From Bdellovibrionales bacterium (GTDB taxonomy: Bacteria; Bdellovibrionota; UBA1018; CAIMNF01), in contig CANHQK010000022.1 of assembly GCA_947462765.1 (NCBI GenBank), positions 1 to 34,216 on the forward strand: DNA of 34,216 nt. Reading direction: 5' to 3'. Below, in pieces: positions 15,841 through 25,894 of the stretch. Position 1 is the first letter of the stretch; each line of letters begins with the position of its first letter. Under the pieces are notes generated by a model. The model had not been told where the DNA came from and made no database searches. It saw only the letters and a list, made by a program, of their open reading frames with translations. The position numbers and the translations under genes were made by a program.

Positions 15841-15865
15841 GGATTCAGGATAGGATGGGAGCGCA

Positions 15866-16693
15866 ATGAAGTGGACCAATGAACAGAAAGTCGGAGCTCT
15901 GGTGACCGGAACAGTGGTCATTGCGATCGGATTCGCGTGGCTGCTCGGATTCAAGAATCCGTTCACGGACCAGAACTATTTTTATGTCACTTACAATTTC
16001 GCCGGAGGAATCGATCTCGGCTCGCATGTCCGCCTCTCCGGGATCAAGGTCGGAAAAGTGGAGGAAATCCAGTTTTTCGCCCCAGCTCCGAACGAAACCG
16101 TTTCCAACAAGGAGCCGGGTAGCGCCGATCCGGGTTCCAATTTCGCACTCACTCCGGTCCGCCTCAAGATCTCGGTGAAAAAGGCCGCACTGCCCGGTAT
16201 TCGCAAGAATTCCCGATTCTATGTGAACCTGGCGGGTCTGATCGGTGAGCGTTACATCGAGATCACCCCCGGTACCATCGATGCCCCCCAGCTGCTTCCC
16301 GGAGATGTCATCGCAGGTGTTGATCCTCCGCGGATCGATCAGCTCATCTCCCAGAGTTTCAATCTCGCAGGGAAGATCCAGGATCTCATCGAACAGAACA
16401 AGGGGGACATCACTCGGTCAATCGAACTCCTGTACAAGTTAAGCGCCAACCTGAACCGGACACTCGAAAAGATCGATCAGAGCAAGATCCTCTCGCATGA
16501 CCTGGCCCAATTGATCACCAACCTGATGGAAGTGACTCAGGACATCCGCGAGGTCACCCGTCACACCCGCTCTCCCGAGGGTCAAAAAACGCTCAAGATG
16601 CTTCATGATGTCCTCTGGAGACTCGAGCCACTCGACTCCGAACGGATCCGCGCTTTTCTGCAAAAAGAAGGCGTGAGAGTCAAGATTTTCTGA
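15866..16693 (+). CDS. MCE-domain (MlaD-like) membrane-anchored lipid-binding protein
   Basis: A 275-residue protein. Residues about 9-28 are an N-terminal membrane anchor (VGALVTGTVVIAIGFAWLLG). A single MCE domain follows at about 38-150 with the typical NFAGGIDLGSHVRLSGIKVG and AGLIGERYIEITPG. Between strands it has an insertion (about 70-97, Pro/Asn/Ser-rich). The C-terminal 120 residues are predicted helical (LISQSFNLAGKIQDLIEQNK onwards), longer than in E. coli MlaD (183 residues). MCE proteins form hexameric rings in the periplasm that carry lipid to or from the permease. GGGAG lies 5 nt before the ATG. No MlaA, MlaB or MlaC gene is in the window. Confidence 0.93.
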   Translation: MKWTNEQKVGALVTGTVVIAIGFAWLLGFKNPFTDQNYFYVTYNFAGGIDLGSHVRLSGIKVGKVEEIQFFAPAPNETVSNKEPGSADPGSNFALTPVRLKISVKKAALPGIRKNSRFYVNLAGLIGERYIEITPGTIDAPQLLPGDVIAGVDPPRIDQLISQSFNLAGKIQDLIEQNKGDITRSIELLYKLSANLNRTLEKIDQSKILSHDLAQLITNLMEVTQDIREVTRHTRSPEGQKTLKMLHDVLWRLEPLDSERIRAFLQKEGVRVKIF

Positions 16694-16703
16694 GGCCGTA
16701 ACC

Positions 16704-17447
16704 ATGGACGAACAGAAGCATTTCATCCGTAGACAGATCCCTTTGCTCGCAGGCGTGATCCTCTCGATCCTGGCGGTCCGTTCGTCCATTATCGAGCCTT
16801 TCCGCATTCCAACCCGCTCCATGCTTCCCACTCTCATGATGGGAGACTTCCTGTTTGCAAGTAAGTTCGAGTACTCGGTGCACGTCCCGTTCAGCGAATC
16901 ATTCGCCATCCGGCCCTGGTATATCGGACAAGTGGGCGGCCCAAAACGCGGGGACATCGTCATTTTCACCCCCCCTGAGGCGGGACAAGAAAGCCTCTAC
17001 ATCAAGCGGGTGGTGGGCCTACCGGGAGACCGGGTCCGCTTCGAAGGCAAAAGGTGGTTCTTGAACGGTGCATCAGTCTACCGCGAGGAGATCACGGGGA
17101 CAGAACGGGACTCGACACTCAATCATCCGGGATTCGATCCGGAGGAGCGCTACAACCTCTCGAAGCTCCATCTTTATCGCGAGACCCTCGACGGAAAGAG
17201 CTACCGGATCCTCGAAGATGATTCGTTCGAAGGCTTCAAGAGTGACCGTGAAATTGTTGTTCCACCCGATCACTATTTCGTGATGGGAGACAACCGGGAC
17301 GATACCCGAGACAGCCGGGTTTTCGGGGTGATCTCAGTCCACTCCATCCGTGGGCGCGCATTCGTGATCTGGCTCTCCCACAGGATCTCCCTGTCGGATT
17401 CGAAGTGGTCTTTCCGCCCTGAACGCATCGGAAAAGTGATCGAGTGA
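16704..17447 (+). CDS. lepB: Signal peptidase I
   Basis: A 247-residue type I signal peptidase. One N-terminal membrane helix (about 12-30), then box B with catalytic Ser39 (IPTRSMLPTL). Box D has Lys101 (YIKRVVGLPGDRV) and box E is GDNRDDTRDSRVFG. It removes signal peptides of exported proteins, with its active site on the periplasmic side. E. coli LepB has two helices before the catalytic domain; only one is evident here. TGAGG, overlapping the stop of the MCE gene, lies 8 nt before the ATG. Only 2 nt separate its stop from the convergent outer-membrane protein gene, and no terminator is seen. Confidence 0.95.
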   Translation: MDEQKHFIRRQIPLLAGVILSILAVRSSIIEPFRIPTRSMLPTLMMGDFLFASKFEYSVHVPFSESFAIRPWYIGQVGGPKRGDIVIFTPPEAGQESLYIKRVVGLPGDRVRFEGKRWFLNGASVYREEITGTERDSTLNHPGFDPEERYNLSKLHLYRETLDGKSYRILEDDSFEGFKSDREIVVPPDHYFVMGDNRDDTRDSRVFGVISVHSIRGRAFVIWLSHRISLSDSKWSFRPERIGKVIE

Positions 17448-17449
17448 TC

Positions 17450-18307
17450 TCACTCCTCAGCCGGAGTCGGAACCGGCACGGGCTCGAGCGCCTCTTCGGA
17501 AGTCTTCGGCGGCTCGCTGTCCGGAATCGACATCGGAAGTGAGCTTCTCGGGGTCGAGTAACTGGCCCGATCCAAATCCTCCTCGGTCACCTGTTCGAGC
17601 GCCCGCTTCGGACGCGAAGTCGATCCAGTGAAAGGCAGATCGAAAGCCATCTGGAAAAAGGCTTGGAGTTGATGGACTGCACGGGGAGTTCCCGAGATCG
17701 AGGTGAGCCATCGCGCCCCCAGGCGGAATTTCCTCTCACGCTCCCATTCGTGAACCACCTGAGCCCCTACGAACATGCCCTGGTTGCTCACCCCTGAATT
17801 CACATCCGTATTCAAGGCAAAGTCTGAACCGAGGTTGTACTGAAATTCAGGACCGATCTGAAGGTATCGACCGAATCGATACCGAACCGATGCATCCAGA
17901 AAAGGAACTTTAGTCAGGACCGAGTCCGTACAAGCCCCGCCTCCTGAACACAGAATGGAGCCCGACGGGTTTCGCCCCCTCACTGATATGAATGCCCCAC
18001 CCCCTCCCGCCTCTGCCACCATCGAAAGCCAGTAATAGGCGACAAGCACTCGCCCTCCGAGGGCATAGCCGGTTTTGGTCCCTTCTTGGGAGGTGTTGAG
18101 TGAGCCGTAGGACATATAACCGCCGTCCGCCCCGACGATGATCCTCCACGGACTTCCGGTCTGATCCTGGAATTGCCAGGTTCCGGTTTCACGATCCTGG
18201 GTTTCACGCGCAGGCGAAATCGGCTTCCAGGAACGCAGAGGTGCGGCTTGTGCCTGACACACCAATAGAAAGGAAAGCGCGAATACCCGGATTTCGGGAA
18301 GCCTCAT
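17450..18307 (-). CDS. Predicted outer-membrane beta-barrel protein
   Basis: No named family. This 285-residue protein has a signal peptide (MRLPEIRVFALSFLLVCQAQA, cleavage near 21). Residues about 50-230 read as amphipathic beta strands with aromatic ends (IIVGADGGYMSYGS, YALGGRVLVAYYWL, ASVRYRFGRYLQIGPEFQYN), as in small outer-membrane barrels. The last 55 residues are acidic and Pro/Ser-rich, probably a periplasmic or disordered tail. Two Cys in the LCSGGGACTD loop may form a disulfide. It follows glpD by 5 nt. The only purine-rich site, AAAGGG, touches the ATG, too close for normal use; a promoter-like pair inside the glpD end may drive it separately. Confidence 0.8.
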   Translation of the reverse strand: MRLPEIRVFALSFLLVCQAQAAPLRSWKPISPARETQDRETGTWQFQDQTGSPWRIIVGADGGYMSYGSLNTSQEGTKTGYALGGRVLVAYYWLSMVAEAGGGGAFISVRGRNPSGSILCSGGGACTDSVLTKVPFLDASVRYRFGRYLQIGPEFQYNLGSDFALNTDVNSGVSNQGMFVGAQVVHEWERERKFRLGARWLTSISGTPRAVHQLQAFFQMAFDLPFTGSTSRPKRALEQVTEEDLDRASYSTPRSSLPMSIPDSEPPKTSEEALEPVPVPTPAEE

Positions 18308-18312
18308 CCCTT

Positions 18313-19938
18313 TCAGGTTAATTCACGCACCGAGGTCCCGGCAAGTTCAGAACGGAGAGCCTTTTCGAGAAGCGGAAACCAAGGAGCGCCGTGATCTTGA
18401 CGACAAAGGTGCAAGGGCTGTCTCCGGCGGACAAAATCCTCAACTGTCAGGACCATCTGATGGCGTACAGCATATCGAAACTGGGCTTCAAGAAGGGGAA
18501 AGCCCTCAGGATCCGTTGAATTCTGATCGCACTCGGACACGTGGATTTGATAAATCTCGAGAGCATCGGATCCATAGCGTTCGAAAAGCTTCTCAGGCAC
18601 TGCGTAACCTCGGGCACGCGCCACCTCGCGGGCCCGCTGGACTTCGCTCGGCATTGCTGGGACGAAAAGCGCAGACTCCGTGGCGGGCTCGATCCGAACT
18701 TGCCCGCGAGTGGCAAAATCGACGATCTCCTCAGCCATCTTGCGGAATGTGGTGTACTTACCACCAGCAACGATGACGGATCCGCCGGGCCCTTCATCAA
18801 TCGTATGTTCGCGAGAGACTTTTTGGAGACTTTTCTCTCCACCCGATGATGAACCCCGATCCGGACGGACCAGGGGGCGGATTCCGATCGTATGACTGAG
18901 AACATCCTTCTCCGTGATCCCGAGATGAGGAAAATACTGTGATAGGAGATTGAGCAAATAAGCGCGATCTTCTGCGATGGCCTTCTGCTCGTCGTCCACC
19001 CGATCGGGGGGCAGAGAGCACGGGCCATCGGTGGTTCCAACGAGCGTGATCCCTTGCCCGTAGTCAAGCCGCGGGATCGCAAATGCGATTCGTCCGTCTT
19101 CGATCTGCATGGTCACCGCACCGGGGACCGGAAAACGCTTCCAATCGAAAACCAGGTGGACTCCCCGACTGGGAGCAATCCAATTTTTCCAGGACTCTCC
19201 TCCAAGCAAGGAGCCAACCTGATCCGTCCAGACACCGGCGCAGACAATCAACTTTTTGAATCGGACCTGGAGATCCCGCTGCGTAAACTCATCGCGGACC
19301 CTCATCGAGGTGATGTTTCCCTCCTGGTCGCGCCCGGCTTTGGTCGCCTTCGCACGGGAGACCACGCAAGCCCCCGACTCATGCGCCTTCATCAGCACAT
19401 CGAGAACCAGGGCATCATCCCACATCGAAGCATCGAAATATTTGAACGAACAGCGCAATCCCTCTCGCTTGATTCCGGGAATGATTCTTTTCGACACTCC
19501 GGCGGAAATCCGCTGGTGGAGCCCGGGCGCGCGAAACATCGAAAGCACATCGTAGAGCCACATTCCGGCACTGAGTAGCGTGGGCGAATGAGGACTTGAC
19601 CGGTACACCGGCATGTAGAAAGGCAAAGGCTTGACCAGATGGGGAGCAGCCTGCATCAGGTAATGACGTTCGCTCAAGGCCTCAAAAACGAGTGGGAACT
19701 CATAATGCTCGAGATAACGGAGCCCCCCGTGAATCAACTTGGAGGAACGGGACGAGGTCCCCTCGGCAAAATCCCCCTTCTCCACCAAAGCGACTTTGTA
19801 TCCGCGAGATACCGCATCCCAAGCCACTCCGGCTCCAGTAATGCCGCCCCCGATTACGAGGAAGTCGAATTCTTCCTCCTCGAGTCGCTTCAGGTTGCGT
19901 TCACGCGTCCGGAAGGAAAATTCGGGAGTGGATTGCAT
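18313..19938 (-). CDS. glpD: FAD-dependent glycerol-3-phosphate dehydrogenase
   Basis: A 541-residue aerobic glycerol-3-phosphate dehydrogenase. The FAD Rossmann motif is VIGGGITGAGVAWDA (about 27-41), followed by GTSSRSSKLIHGGLRYLE, the hallmark GlpD segment. IGIRPLVRPDRG and VAGGKYTTFRKMAE mark the later FAD and substrate regions. It oxidises glycerol-3-phosphate to dihydroxyacetone phosphate at the inner membrane and passes electrons to quinone. Length is as expected. AGAGG lies upstream within the 6-nt gap and end of aspS, so it is probably co-transcribed with aspS. No glpK or glpF lies nearby. Confidence 0.95.
   Translation of the reverse strand: MQSTPEFSFRTRERNLKRLEEEEFDFLVIGGGITGAGVAWDAVSRGYKVALVEKGDFAEGTSSRSSKLIHGGLRYLEHYEFPLVFEALSERHYLMQAAPHLVKPLPFYMPVYRSSPHSPTLLSAGMWLYDVLSMFRAPGLHQRISAGVSKRIIPGIKREGLRCSFKYFDASMWDDALVLDVLMKAHESGACVVSRAKATKAGRDQEGNITSMRVRDEFTQRDLQVRFKKLIVCAGVWTDQVGSLLGGESWKNWIAPSRGVHLVFDWKRFPVPGAVTMQIEDGRIAFAIPRLDYGQGITLVGTTDGPCSLPPDRVDDEQKAIAEDRAYLLNLLSQYFPHLGITEKDVLSHTIGIRPLVRPDRGSSSGGEKSLQKVSREHTIDEGPGGSVIVAGGKYTTFRKMAEEIVDFATRGQVRIEPATESALFVPAMPSEVQRAREVARARGYAVPEKLFERYGSDALEIYQIHVSECDQNSTDPEGFPLLEAQFRYAVRHQMVLTVEDFVRRRQPLHLCRQDHGAPWFPLLEKALRSELAGTSVRELT
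18315..18344 (-). promoter_or_regulatory. Possible internal promoter for the outer-membrane protein gene
   Basis: On the minus strand TTGCCG (18344-18339) and TAACCT (18320-18315) are 18 nt apart, with TAACCT 7 nt before the ATG at 18307. It lies in the last codons of glpD. It matches the layout of other candidate leaderless starts in the window but the match is weak. Confidence 0.25.
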
Positions 19939-19944
19939 CGGGAA

Positions 19945-21777
19945 TCAGGCCTCTTTTTTCTGGGGTTTGACCACCATCACGTTCAGCTCCTGGAGCTGGT
20001 CGCGAGTGACCTCGGAAGGTGTCCCGGCCATGAGATCCGTGCCTTTTTGGGTTTTCGGAAAAGCCATGACGTCGCGGATCGGCCCTACACCGCAAATCAA
20101 TGCAGCCAAGCGATCGACGCCGAAGGCAAGTCCGCCATGAGGAGGCGTTCCGTACTGGAGCGCATCGATGAAGAATCCGAATTTTTCTTTGGCTTCTTCG
20201 GGCGTCAGTCCGAGCAGCTTGAACATGGCCGCCTGCACATCCGCGCGATAGATCCGGAGCGAACCCCCACCGACTTCGACTCCGTTCAGAACCATATCGT
20301 AAGCCGAGGCTTCGAGCGCATCCATATTCCGCCCGTGAATGAAATCCTCGAAGAACTCGGGCCGGGGCGAAGTGAAGGGATGGTGGCAAGCGAAGTAACG
20401 CCCTTCTTTATCATCGAACTCGAGGAGCGGGAAGTTCACCACCCAGAGGAATGCGAACTTCTTCTCTTCGGGCTTCGGAATGATTCCGAGTTTATGACCG
20501 AGTTCGAGACGGAGCGCACCGAGGGCATCGTAAACGACTTTGTTTTTATCGGCGACAATGAACACGATCGACCCCGGCTTGAGGGAGAGCTTTTCCGTCA
20601 GAGCCCGTTTTTCCTCGTCCGAGAAAAACTTCGCCGCAGGAGATTGCATCTCGTTCTCGGGGGTGATTTTGATCCAAAGGAGCCCTTTGGCGCCAAAAGC
20701 CGAGACATGCTTGGTCAAATCATCCAGATCTTTCCGCGAAAAGCTCTCGGCCTTCTCGTGCACGACCAATGCCCGGACCGATCCTTTGATCCCACGGGCG
20801 TTCGGAGCGAGAGCGGTCGAAAACACCTTGAAATCGGACTTGGCGAAGATGGAGGATAGGTCCTGAAGTTCGAGGCCGAAACGGACATCCGGCTTGTCGC
20901 TACCGAAACGATCCATCGCTTCACGATAGGCCATTCGCGGGAACGGCCTGGAAATGTCAACATTCAGGAGCTTTTTCCAGAGCTTCTGAATCATCTCTTC
21001 CAGGATCGGAAACAGTGCTTCTTCGTCCAGGAACGAGGTCTCGATGTCGATCTGGGAAAACTCAGGCTGTCGATCGGCTCGCAGGTCCTCGTCGCGGAAA
21101 CACCGGGCGATCTGGAAGTAACGGTCCATGCCTGAAATCATTAAAAGCTGTTTCAGAGTCTGAGGACTCTGCGGAAGGGCGTAGAACTCTCCCGGATTCA
21201 AACGGGAAGGGACAATGAAGTCCCGGGCTCCCTCAGGGGTGCTCTTGTAGAGGATCGGAGTCTCCACTTCGATGAACTGATGCTCATCGAGATGCTGACG
21301 GACAATTTGGAGCATCTTGTGGCGAGTGATCAGGTTCTTCTGCAAATAAGGCCGACGGAGATCGAGGTACCGATACTCGAGACGAACTTGCTCGGCGACA
21401 TCGACCTCATCCTCGATCGGAAAGGGAGGGGTTTTGGCCTCCGAAAGAATTTTCAAATCATGACACGCCACTTCAATGGTGCCGGTGGCCAACTTCGAGT
21501 TCACCATGCCTTCCGGTCGTGAGCGAACCTTCCCCTTGCACCAGAGCACGAACTCGGAACGGAGCTTGCCCGCCAACTCATGGGCAGCCGCACCACCCGC
21601 AATGGCAGGATCGAAGACAATCTGCGTCAAGCCGTAACGATCCCGAAGATCGATGAAGATGAGCCCGCCATGGTCCCGGCGCTTGGCCACCCACCCACAG
21701 AGGGTGACCTCCTGGTTCAATTGATTGACTCCCAATTCTCCACAAGTGTGCGTCCGGTTGGTTCTCTGATGACTCAT
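19945..21777 (-). CDS. aspS: Aspartyl-tRNA synthetase
   Basis: A 610-residue class II synthetase of the bacterial type. The N-terminal OB fold has CGWVAKRRDHGGLIFIDLRD. Motif 2 is RCFRDEDLRADRQPEFSQID, the GAD-type insertion lies in the middle, and motif 3 is GGLAFGVDRLAALICG near the C-terminus. It charges tRNA-Asp (and tRNA-Asn if non-discriminating, which cannot be told here). The frame extends to 21843, but homology starts after MSHQRTNRTHTCGEL, so the ATG at 21777 is chosen. No Shine-Dalgarno precedes it; a promoter-like element positions the transcription start at this ATG. glpD follows 6 nt after its stop. Confidence 0.96.
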   Translation of the reverse strand: MSHQRTNRTHTCGELGVNQLNQEVTLCGWVAKRRDHGGLIFIDLRDRYGLTQIVFDPAIAGGAAAHELAGKLRSEFVLWCKGKVRSRPEGMVNSKLATGTIEVACHDLKILSEAKTPPFPIEDEVDVAEQVRLEYRYLDLRRPYLQKNLITRHKMLQIVRQHLDEHQFIEVETPILYKSTPEGARDFIVPSRLNPGEFYALPQSPQTLKQLLMISGMDRYFQIARCFRDEDLRADRQPEFSQIDIETSFLDEEALFPILEEMIQKLWKKLLNVDISRPFPRMAYREAMDRFGSDKPDVRFGLELQDLSSIFAKSDFKVFSTALAPNARGIKGSVRALVVHEKAESFSRKDLDDLTKHVSAFGAKGLLWIKITPENEMQSPAAKFFSDEEKRALTEKLSLKPGSIVFIVADKNKVVYDALGALRLELGHKLGIIPKPEEKKFAFLWVVNFPLLEFDDKEGRYFACHHPFTSPRPEFFEDFIHGRNMDALEASAYDMVLNGVEVGGGSLRIYRADVQAAMFKLLGLTPEEAKEKFGFFIDALQYGTPPHGGLAFGVDRLAALICGVGPIRDVMAFPKTQKGTDLMAGTPSEVTRDQLQELNVMVVKPQKKEA

Positions 21778-21783
21778 GGGAAT

Positions 21784-21812
21784 ACTGTACCGATTGACGG
21801 AAGCGCTGGCAA
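21784..21812 (-). promoter_or_regulatory. Candidate aspS promoter placing transcription start at the ATG
   Basis: On the minus strand TTGCCA (21812-21807) and TACAGT (21789-21784) are separated by 17 nt. Exactly 6 nt (21783-21778) lie between TACAGT and the ATG, so +1 would be the A of the start codon. The match to consensus is 4 of 6 in each hexamer. Confidence 0.5.
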
Positions 21813-21822
21813 CTATTACGGT
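21794..21822 (+). promoter_or_regulatory. Candidate sucA promoter overlapping the aspS promoter
   Basis: TTGACG (21794-21799) and TACGGT (21817-21822) are 17 nt apart. A start near 21829 would place the AAAGGA ribosome site at the extreme 5' end of the message. It is interleaved with the opposite aspS promoter. Confidence 0.3.
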
Positions 21823-21845
21823 GTAATCAAAGGAAAAATCCAAGC

Positions 21846-24665
21846 TTGAACCCTGAAATTCAGCCCGATCTCCGGAACTTCGAGTACCTGAAAAGCATCA
21901 ACGCGGAATATATCGAAGATTTATACACGAACTATGTGGAAAATCCCGATTCCGTCGATCCATCGTGGAGATATTTCTTCGATGGGATCTACCTTGGTGA
22001 AGTCACCACTTTGGTGGAGGCCACCAGCGCCGTTCAGGATTCCGGCTGGACCACCCCGACCGGTGGCGATCTCGAGCGCGAACTCAAGGTCTTCCGCCTG
22101 ATTGAGGCCTATCGCACTCACGGCCACCTCGAAGCCCGCATCAATCCGCTGATGGATGGCCCGGCTTCGGCGCCTGAACTTGCGCTCGCACGATTCGGAC
22201 TGAGCGAGATCGATCTCGGGGAAACCTTCAGGATTGCCGGAGCGATCGGGCTCGAGCCCTCTCCTCTTTCCACCATCATCGCCCGCTTACGCGCGATTTA
22301 TGCCGGACCGGTGGGCATCGAAACCCTCCAACTCCAAACTGAAGAAGAGCGACAGTTCATCCAGAGCCGATTCGAAGCCCTTTCCGGAACTTATCGGGTC
22401 GGAAACGAGGACCAGAAGTACATCTTGAATCGTCTCACCGAGAGCGAAAGCCTCGAGCGATTCATCCACACCCGCTACGTGGCGCAGAAACGCTTTTCGA
22501 TCGAGGGCGGTGAAGCCTTGATCCCCGGTCTCGATTGTGCAATCGAAACGGGGGCGGCACTCGGAGCCGAAGAAGTCGTGCTCGGAATGGCCCACCGCGG
22601 ACGCCTGAACGTGCTCGTGAATATTCTGAAAAAGAATCCCGAGATGCTCTTCGCGGAATTCGATGACAACTACCGCCTGTCGACGGATCATGGCGAGGGC
22701 GACGTCAAATATCACAAGGGGCACTCTCTCGATTTCATCACCCGCCAGGGAAAACAGGTTCACTTGTCGCTCGGATTCAACCCCTCTCACCTGGAGTTCA
22801 TCAATCCGGTCGTGACCGGCATGGCCCGAGCCAAGCAAAAGCAGCGCAAGGATTCCGAGCGGACCAAGGTGCTTTCCATTCTCATGCACGGTGATGCCGC
22901 ATTCGCCGGCCAAGGCGTGGTGTACGAGACCATCCAGGCCCAAAAGCTCGAAGGCTATGCCGTGGGTGGAACGATCCATATCATTTCAAACAACCAGGTG
23001 GGCTTCACCACCGATCCACGTGACTCGCGCTCCACGCGCTACTGCACGGATCTGGCACGCGCCTTCGATGCTCCGGTGTTCCATGTGAACGGAGACGAAC
23101 CCGAGGCTCTCTGGCACACGGTCCGCATTGCCACCGAATTCCGCTACCGCTTCAAGAAGGATGTCTTCATCGATCTCGTTTGTTATCGCCGTTACGGCCA
23201 CAACGAGGGAGATGAGCCCTCGTTCACGCAGCCCCAGCTCTACAAGACCATCAGCGCACACGACACTCCTCGGGGCGTCTACGCCGCCCGCCTGACTGCC
23301 GAGGGTGTGATCACCGAGGAAGAGCCGAAGCGTCTTCAAGATGAGGCCATGGCTCCGCTTGCGAAGGCCCTCGAGAAGGTCCGGGCTGAAAAACCTGAAC
23401 CCACCTACTCGGAGTACCAGGGACCGTATTGGTCCAAGTACCATCATGCCCATCCGGCCGACCTCTTCAAACCCGTGAAAACTACGGTCAGCGCGAACGA
23501 TCTCGTGACCATCGCCAAGAAGATCAACCGCTTTCCAGAAGGCTTCAAGGTCCACCCGAAACTCGAACGTTTGTTCGAAGGACGGATCCAGGCGATCGAG
23601 CAAGGAAAAGGGATCGATTGGGGGAATGCTGAAGTTCTCGCATACGCGACCCTCGTTCATGAGGGCACTCCGGTCCGAATGACCGGACAGGACGTACGCC
23701 GGGGAACCTTCACTCACCGTCACGCGGTGGTGACCCACTTTGAAACCAACCAGCCTCACACACCGATCAACTCCCTCCATCCCGAGGCCAAAATCTCGAT
23801 TTACAACTCTCACCTCTCAGAAACCGCCGCAATGGGAATCGAGTTCGGTTACTCGGTGTCGGACCCGGACTCACTCGTGATCTGGGAAGCCCAATTCGGT
23901 GACTTCGCGAATGGCGCCCAAGTGATGATCGATCAGTTCATCACCACCTCGGAATCGAAGTGGCACCGCGCCTCAGGTCTCACCCTGCTTCTTCCCCATG
24001 GATTCGAAGGGCAAGGTCCCGAGCACTCCTCGGCACGCCTCGAGCGATTCCTTCAACTTTGCGGAAAAGACAACATGACGGTTGCCTATCCGACCACTCC
24101 GGCCCAGATCTTTCACCTGCTCCGCAGACAGGTGAAACGGAACTTCCGGAAACCTCTGGTCGTCATGACTCCGAAGAGCCTTCTCCGCCATCCGAAAGCT
24201 GTTTCGGAACTCGCGGATCTGACTGAGAAGTCTTTCCAAGAGGTGATCGACGATTCAGCATTCACCGATTCCCGTGCGGCATCGGGAGTGAAGCGGATCA
24301 TGGTCTGCTCGGGCAAAATCTATTACGAACTCCTTGACGAACGCGAGAAGCGGAATGCTTTCCAGAATGCCATCCTCCGTCTCGAACAATTGTACCCGTG
24401 GCCTGAACAGGAGCTCGCCCGCATCCTGGAGCGCTACCCCAACGCAAAAGAAGTCTTCTTTGTGCAAGAGGAACCCCGGAACATGGGCGCCTGGATGTAT
24501 TTCCAGGGAATGTGGTCCGGAGCGCTTTCCAACTTCGGAACCCGCTTCCCGAAGCTCGGGCTGACCTATGTCGGTCGCGAGATTTGCGCCTCGCCGGCGG
24601 TCGGATCCAAAAAACTTCACGATAAAGAACAACAGGAAATCATCCTGAAAGCCTTTCAAGATTAG
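21846..24665 (+). CDS. sucA: 2-oxoglutarate dehydrogenase E1 component
   Basis: A 939-residue thiamine diphosphate enzyme. The N-terminal segment [20 protein letters not shown] with DPSWRYFF is typical of OGDH E1. [15 protein letters not shown] and [16 protein letters not shown] mark the cofactor domain, and [12 protein letters not shown] and [16 protein letters not shown] lie further on. It decarboxylates 2-oxoglutarate and passes the succinyl group to the E2 lipoate. The start is a TTG at 21846 with AAAGGA 11 nt upstream; no in-frame ATG exists before the conserved N-terminal segment, so TTG is well supported. It is first gene of sucA-sucB-lpd, which encodes the whole complex. Confidence 0.97.
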   Translation: MNPEIQPDLRNFEYLKSINAEYIEDLYTNYVENPDSVDPSWRYFFDGIYLGEVTTLVEATSAVQDSGWTTPTGGDLERELKVFRLIEAYRTHGHLEARINPLMDGPASAPELALARFGLSEIDLGETFRIAGAIGLEPSPLSTIIARLRAIYAGPVGIETLQLQTEEERQFIQSRFEALSGTYRVGNEDQKYILNRLTESESLERFIHTRYVAQKRFSIEGGEALIPGLDCAIETGAALGAEEVVLGMAHRGRLNVLVNILKKNPEMLFAEFDDNYRLSTDHGEGDVKYHKGHSLDFITRQGKQVHLSLGFNPSHLEFINPVVTGMARAKQKQRKDSERTKVLSILMHGDAAFAGQGVVYETIQAQKLEGYAVGGTIHIISNNQVGFTTDPRDSRSTRYCTDLARAFDAPVFHVNGDEPEALWHTVRIATEFRYRFKKDVFIDLVCYRRYGHNEGDEPSFTQPQLYKTISAHDTPRGVYAARLTAEGVITEEEPKRLQDEAMAPLAKALEKVRAEKPEPTYSEYQGPYWSKYHHAHPADLFKPVKTTVSANDLVTIAKKINRFPEGFKVHPKLERLFEGRIQAIEQGKGIDWGNAEVLAYATLVHEGTPVRMTGQDVRRGTFTHRHAVVTHFETNQPHTPINSLHPEAKISIYNSHLSETAAMGIEFGYSVSDPDSLVIWEAQFGDFANGAQVMIDQFITTSESKWHRASGLTLLLPHGFEGQGPEHSSARLERFLQLCGKDNMTVAYPTTPAQIFHLLRRQVKRNFRKPLVVMTPKSLLRHPKAVSELADLTEKSFQEVIDDSAFTDSRAASGVKRIMVCSGKIYYELLDEREKRNAFQNAILRLEQLYPWPEQELARILERYPNAKEVFFVQEEPRNMGAWMYFQGMWSGALSNFGTRFPKLGLTYVGREICASPAVGSKKLHDKEQQEIILKAFQD

Positions 24666-24673
24666 GAGCAAAC

Positions 24674-25894
24674 ATGAAACACGAAATCCTTGCCCCGCTC
24701 GTCGGAGAATCCATCACTGAAGTCAGCATCCTGAAATGGTCGAAGCAAAACGGCCAGGCCGTAAAAGCGGGAGACGTCCTGCTCGAGATCGAGTCCGATA
24801 AAGCCACGGTTGAAATCGTCGCGGAACACTCAGGGGCTCTCACCATTCTGAAAGGGGATGGCGAACGGGTCGCAGTGAAGTCGGTCATCGCCTTCATCGA
24901 TGATTCCGTTGCAGGCACGGCAGGCGCCTCCACCGGTAAAACTCCGCCCCCTCCCCCATCGACTCCCAAGCCTGCTGCACCTGCTGCCGCACCTCAAGCG
25001 ACACCAGCCGCACTGGACTCCCTGAGTCCGGCGGTCCGTAAAGCGGTGGTGGAAGCGAATGTCAATCCAGCGCAAATCCAAGGCACCGGCAAAGACGGGC
25101 GGATCTTGAAGGGCGATGTCATGGCCTTCATCGCCTCCGGTGGCGCGAAGAGCGCTCCCACCGCGAGTCGCTTGCCTGCAGTGAATGACAAACCGGGTGA
25201 CCGTCGCGTGCCGATGCCCTCCATCCGGAAGCGCATCGCCGAGCGTCTGGTATTCGCTCAACACACAGCCGCCATTCTGACCACGTTCAATGAAGTCGAC
25301 ATGAAGCCGGTGCAAGACGTCCGTGCCAAGCACAAAGACGCCTTCGAGAAGAAGTACGGTGTGAAGCTGTCTTTCATGTCCTTCTTTACCCGGGCTTGCA
25401 CTCTGGCACTGAAAGAACTGCCGGCAGTGAATGCCTCGATCGACGGATCGGACATCGTATACCACGATTACGCCGATATCGGTGTGGCCGTGGGCACCGA
25501 ACGCGGACTCGTGGTCCCGGTGGTCCGCGGTGCGGATAAACTGGACTTTGCCGGAATCGAGAAGGCCATCGGTGAACTTGCAGTGAAAGCCCGGAACAAC
25601 AAGCTCTCGATCGCTGATATGAGCGGTGGCACCTTCACAATCTCGAACGGCGGGACCTATGGCTCGCTCCTTTCGACCCCCATCCTGAACCCGCCCCAAA
25701 GCGGAATCCTCGGCATGCACAAGATCATGGACCGGCCGGTCGCGATCAACGGCAAGGTCGAGATCCGCCCCATGATGTACCTGGCCCTGTCTTATGATCA
25801 CCGGATCATCGACGGCAAGGAGGCGGTGACCTTCCTCGTCCGCGTAAAAGAACTCCTCGAGAACCCTGAAAAACTCGGTCTCGATTTTGCCTGA
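24674..25894 (+). CDS. sucB: 2-oxoglutarate dehydrogenase E2 (dihydrolipoyl succinyltransferase)
   Basis: A 406-residue E2. One lipoyl domain (1-77) with the attachment Lys43 in ESDKATVEI. An Ala/Pro linker, then a peripheral subunit-binding domain (about 115-152, [20 protein letters not shown]). The catalytic domain runs from about 175, with the active His and Asp in [13 protein letters not shown]. It transfers the succinyl group from lipoate to CoA and forms the core of the complex. Sitting between sucA and lpd supports the succinyl-specific role over pyruvate dehydrogenase. AGGAG lies 6 nt before the ATG, 8 nt after the sucA stop. Confidence 0.97.
   Translation: MKHEILAPLVGESITEVSILKWSKQNGQAVKAGDVLLEIESDKATVEIVAEHSGALTILKGDGERVAVKSVIAFIDDSVAGTAGASTGKTPPPPPSTPKPAAPAAAPQATPAALDSLSPAVRKAVVEANVNPAQIQGTGKDGRILKGDVMAFIASGGAKSAPTASRLPAVNDKPGDRRVPMPSIRKRIAERLVFAQHTAAILTTFNEVDMKPVQDVRAKHKDAFEKKYGVKLSFMSFFTRACTLALKELPAVNASIDGSDIVYHDYADIGVAVGTERGLVVPVVRGADKLDFAGIEKAIGELAVKARNNKLSIADMSGGTFTISNGGTYGSLLSTPILNPPQSGILGMHKIMDRPVAINGKVEIRPMMYLALSYDHRIIDGKEAVTFLVRVKELLENPEKLGLDFA

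Noticed and set aside
19639-20859. Long plus-strand frame opposite glpD and aspS
   Set aside because: Spans two real genes on the other strand, with no motif and no promoter or ribosome site.
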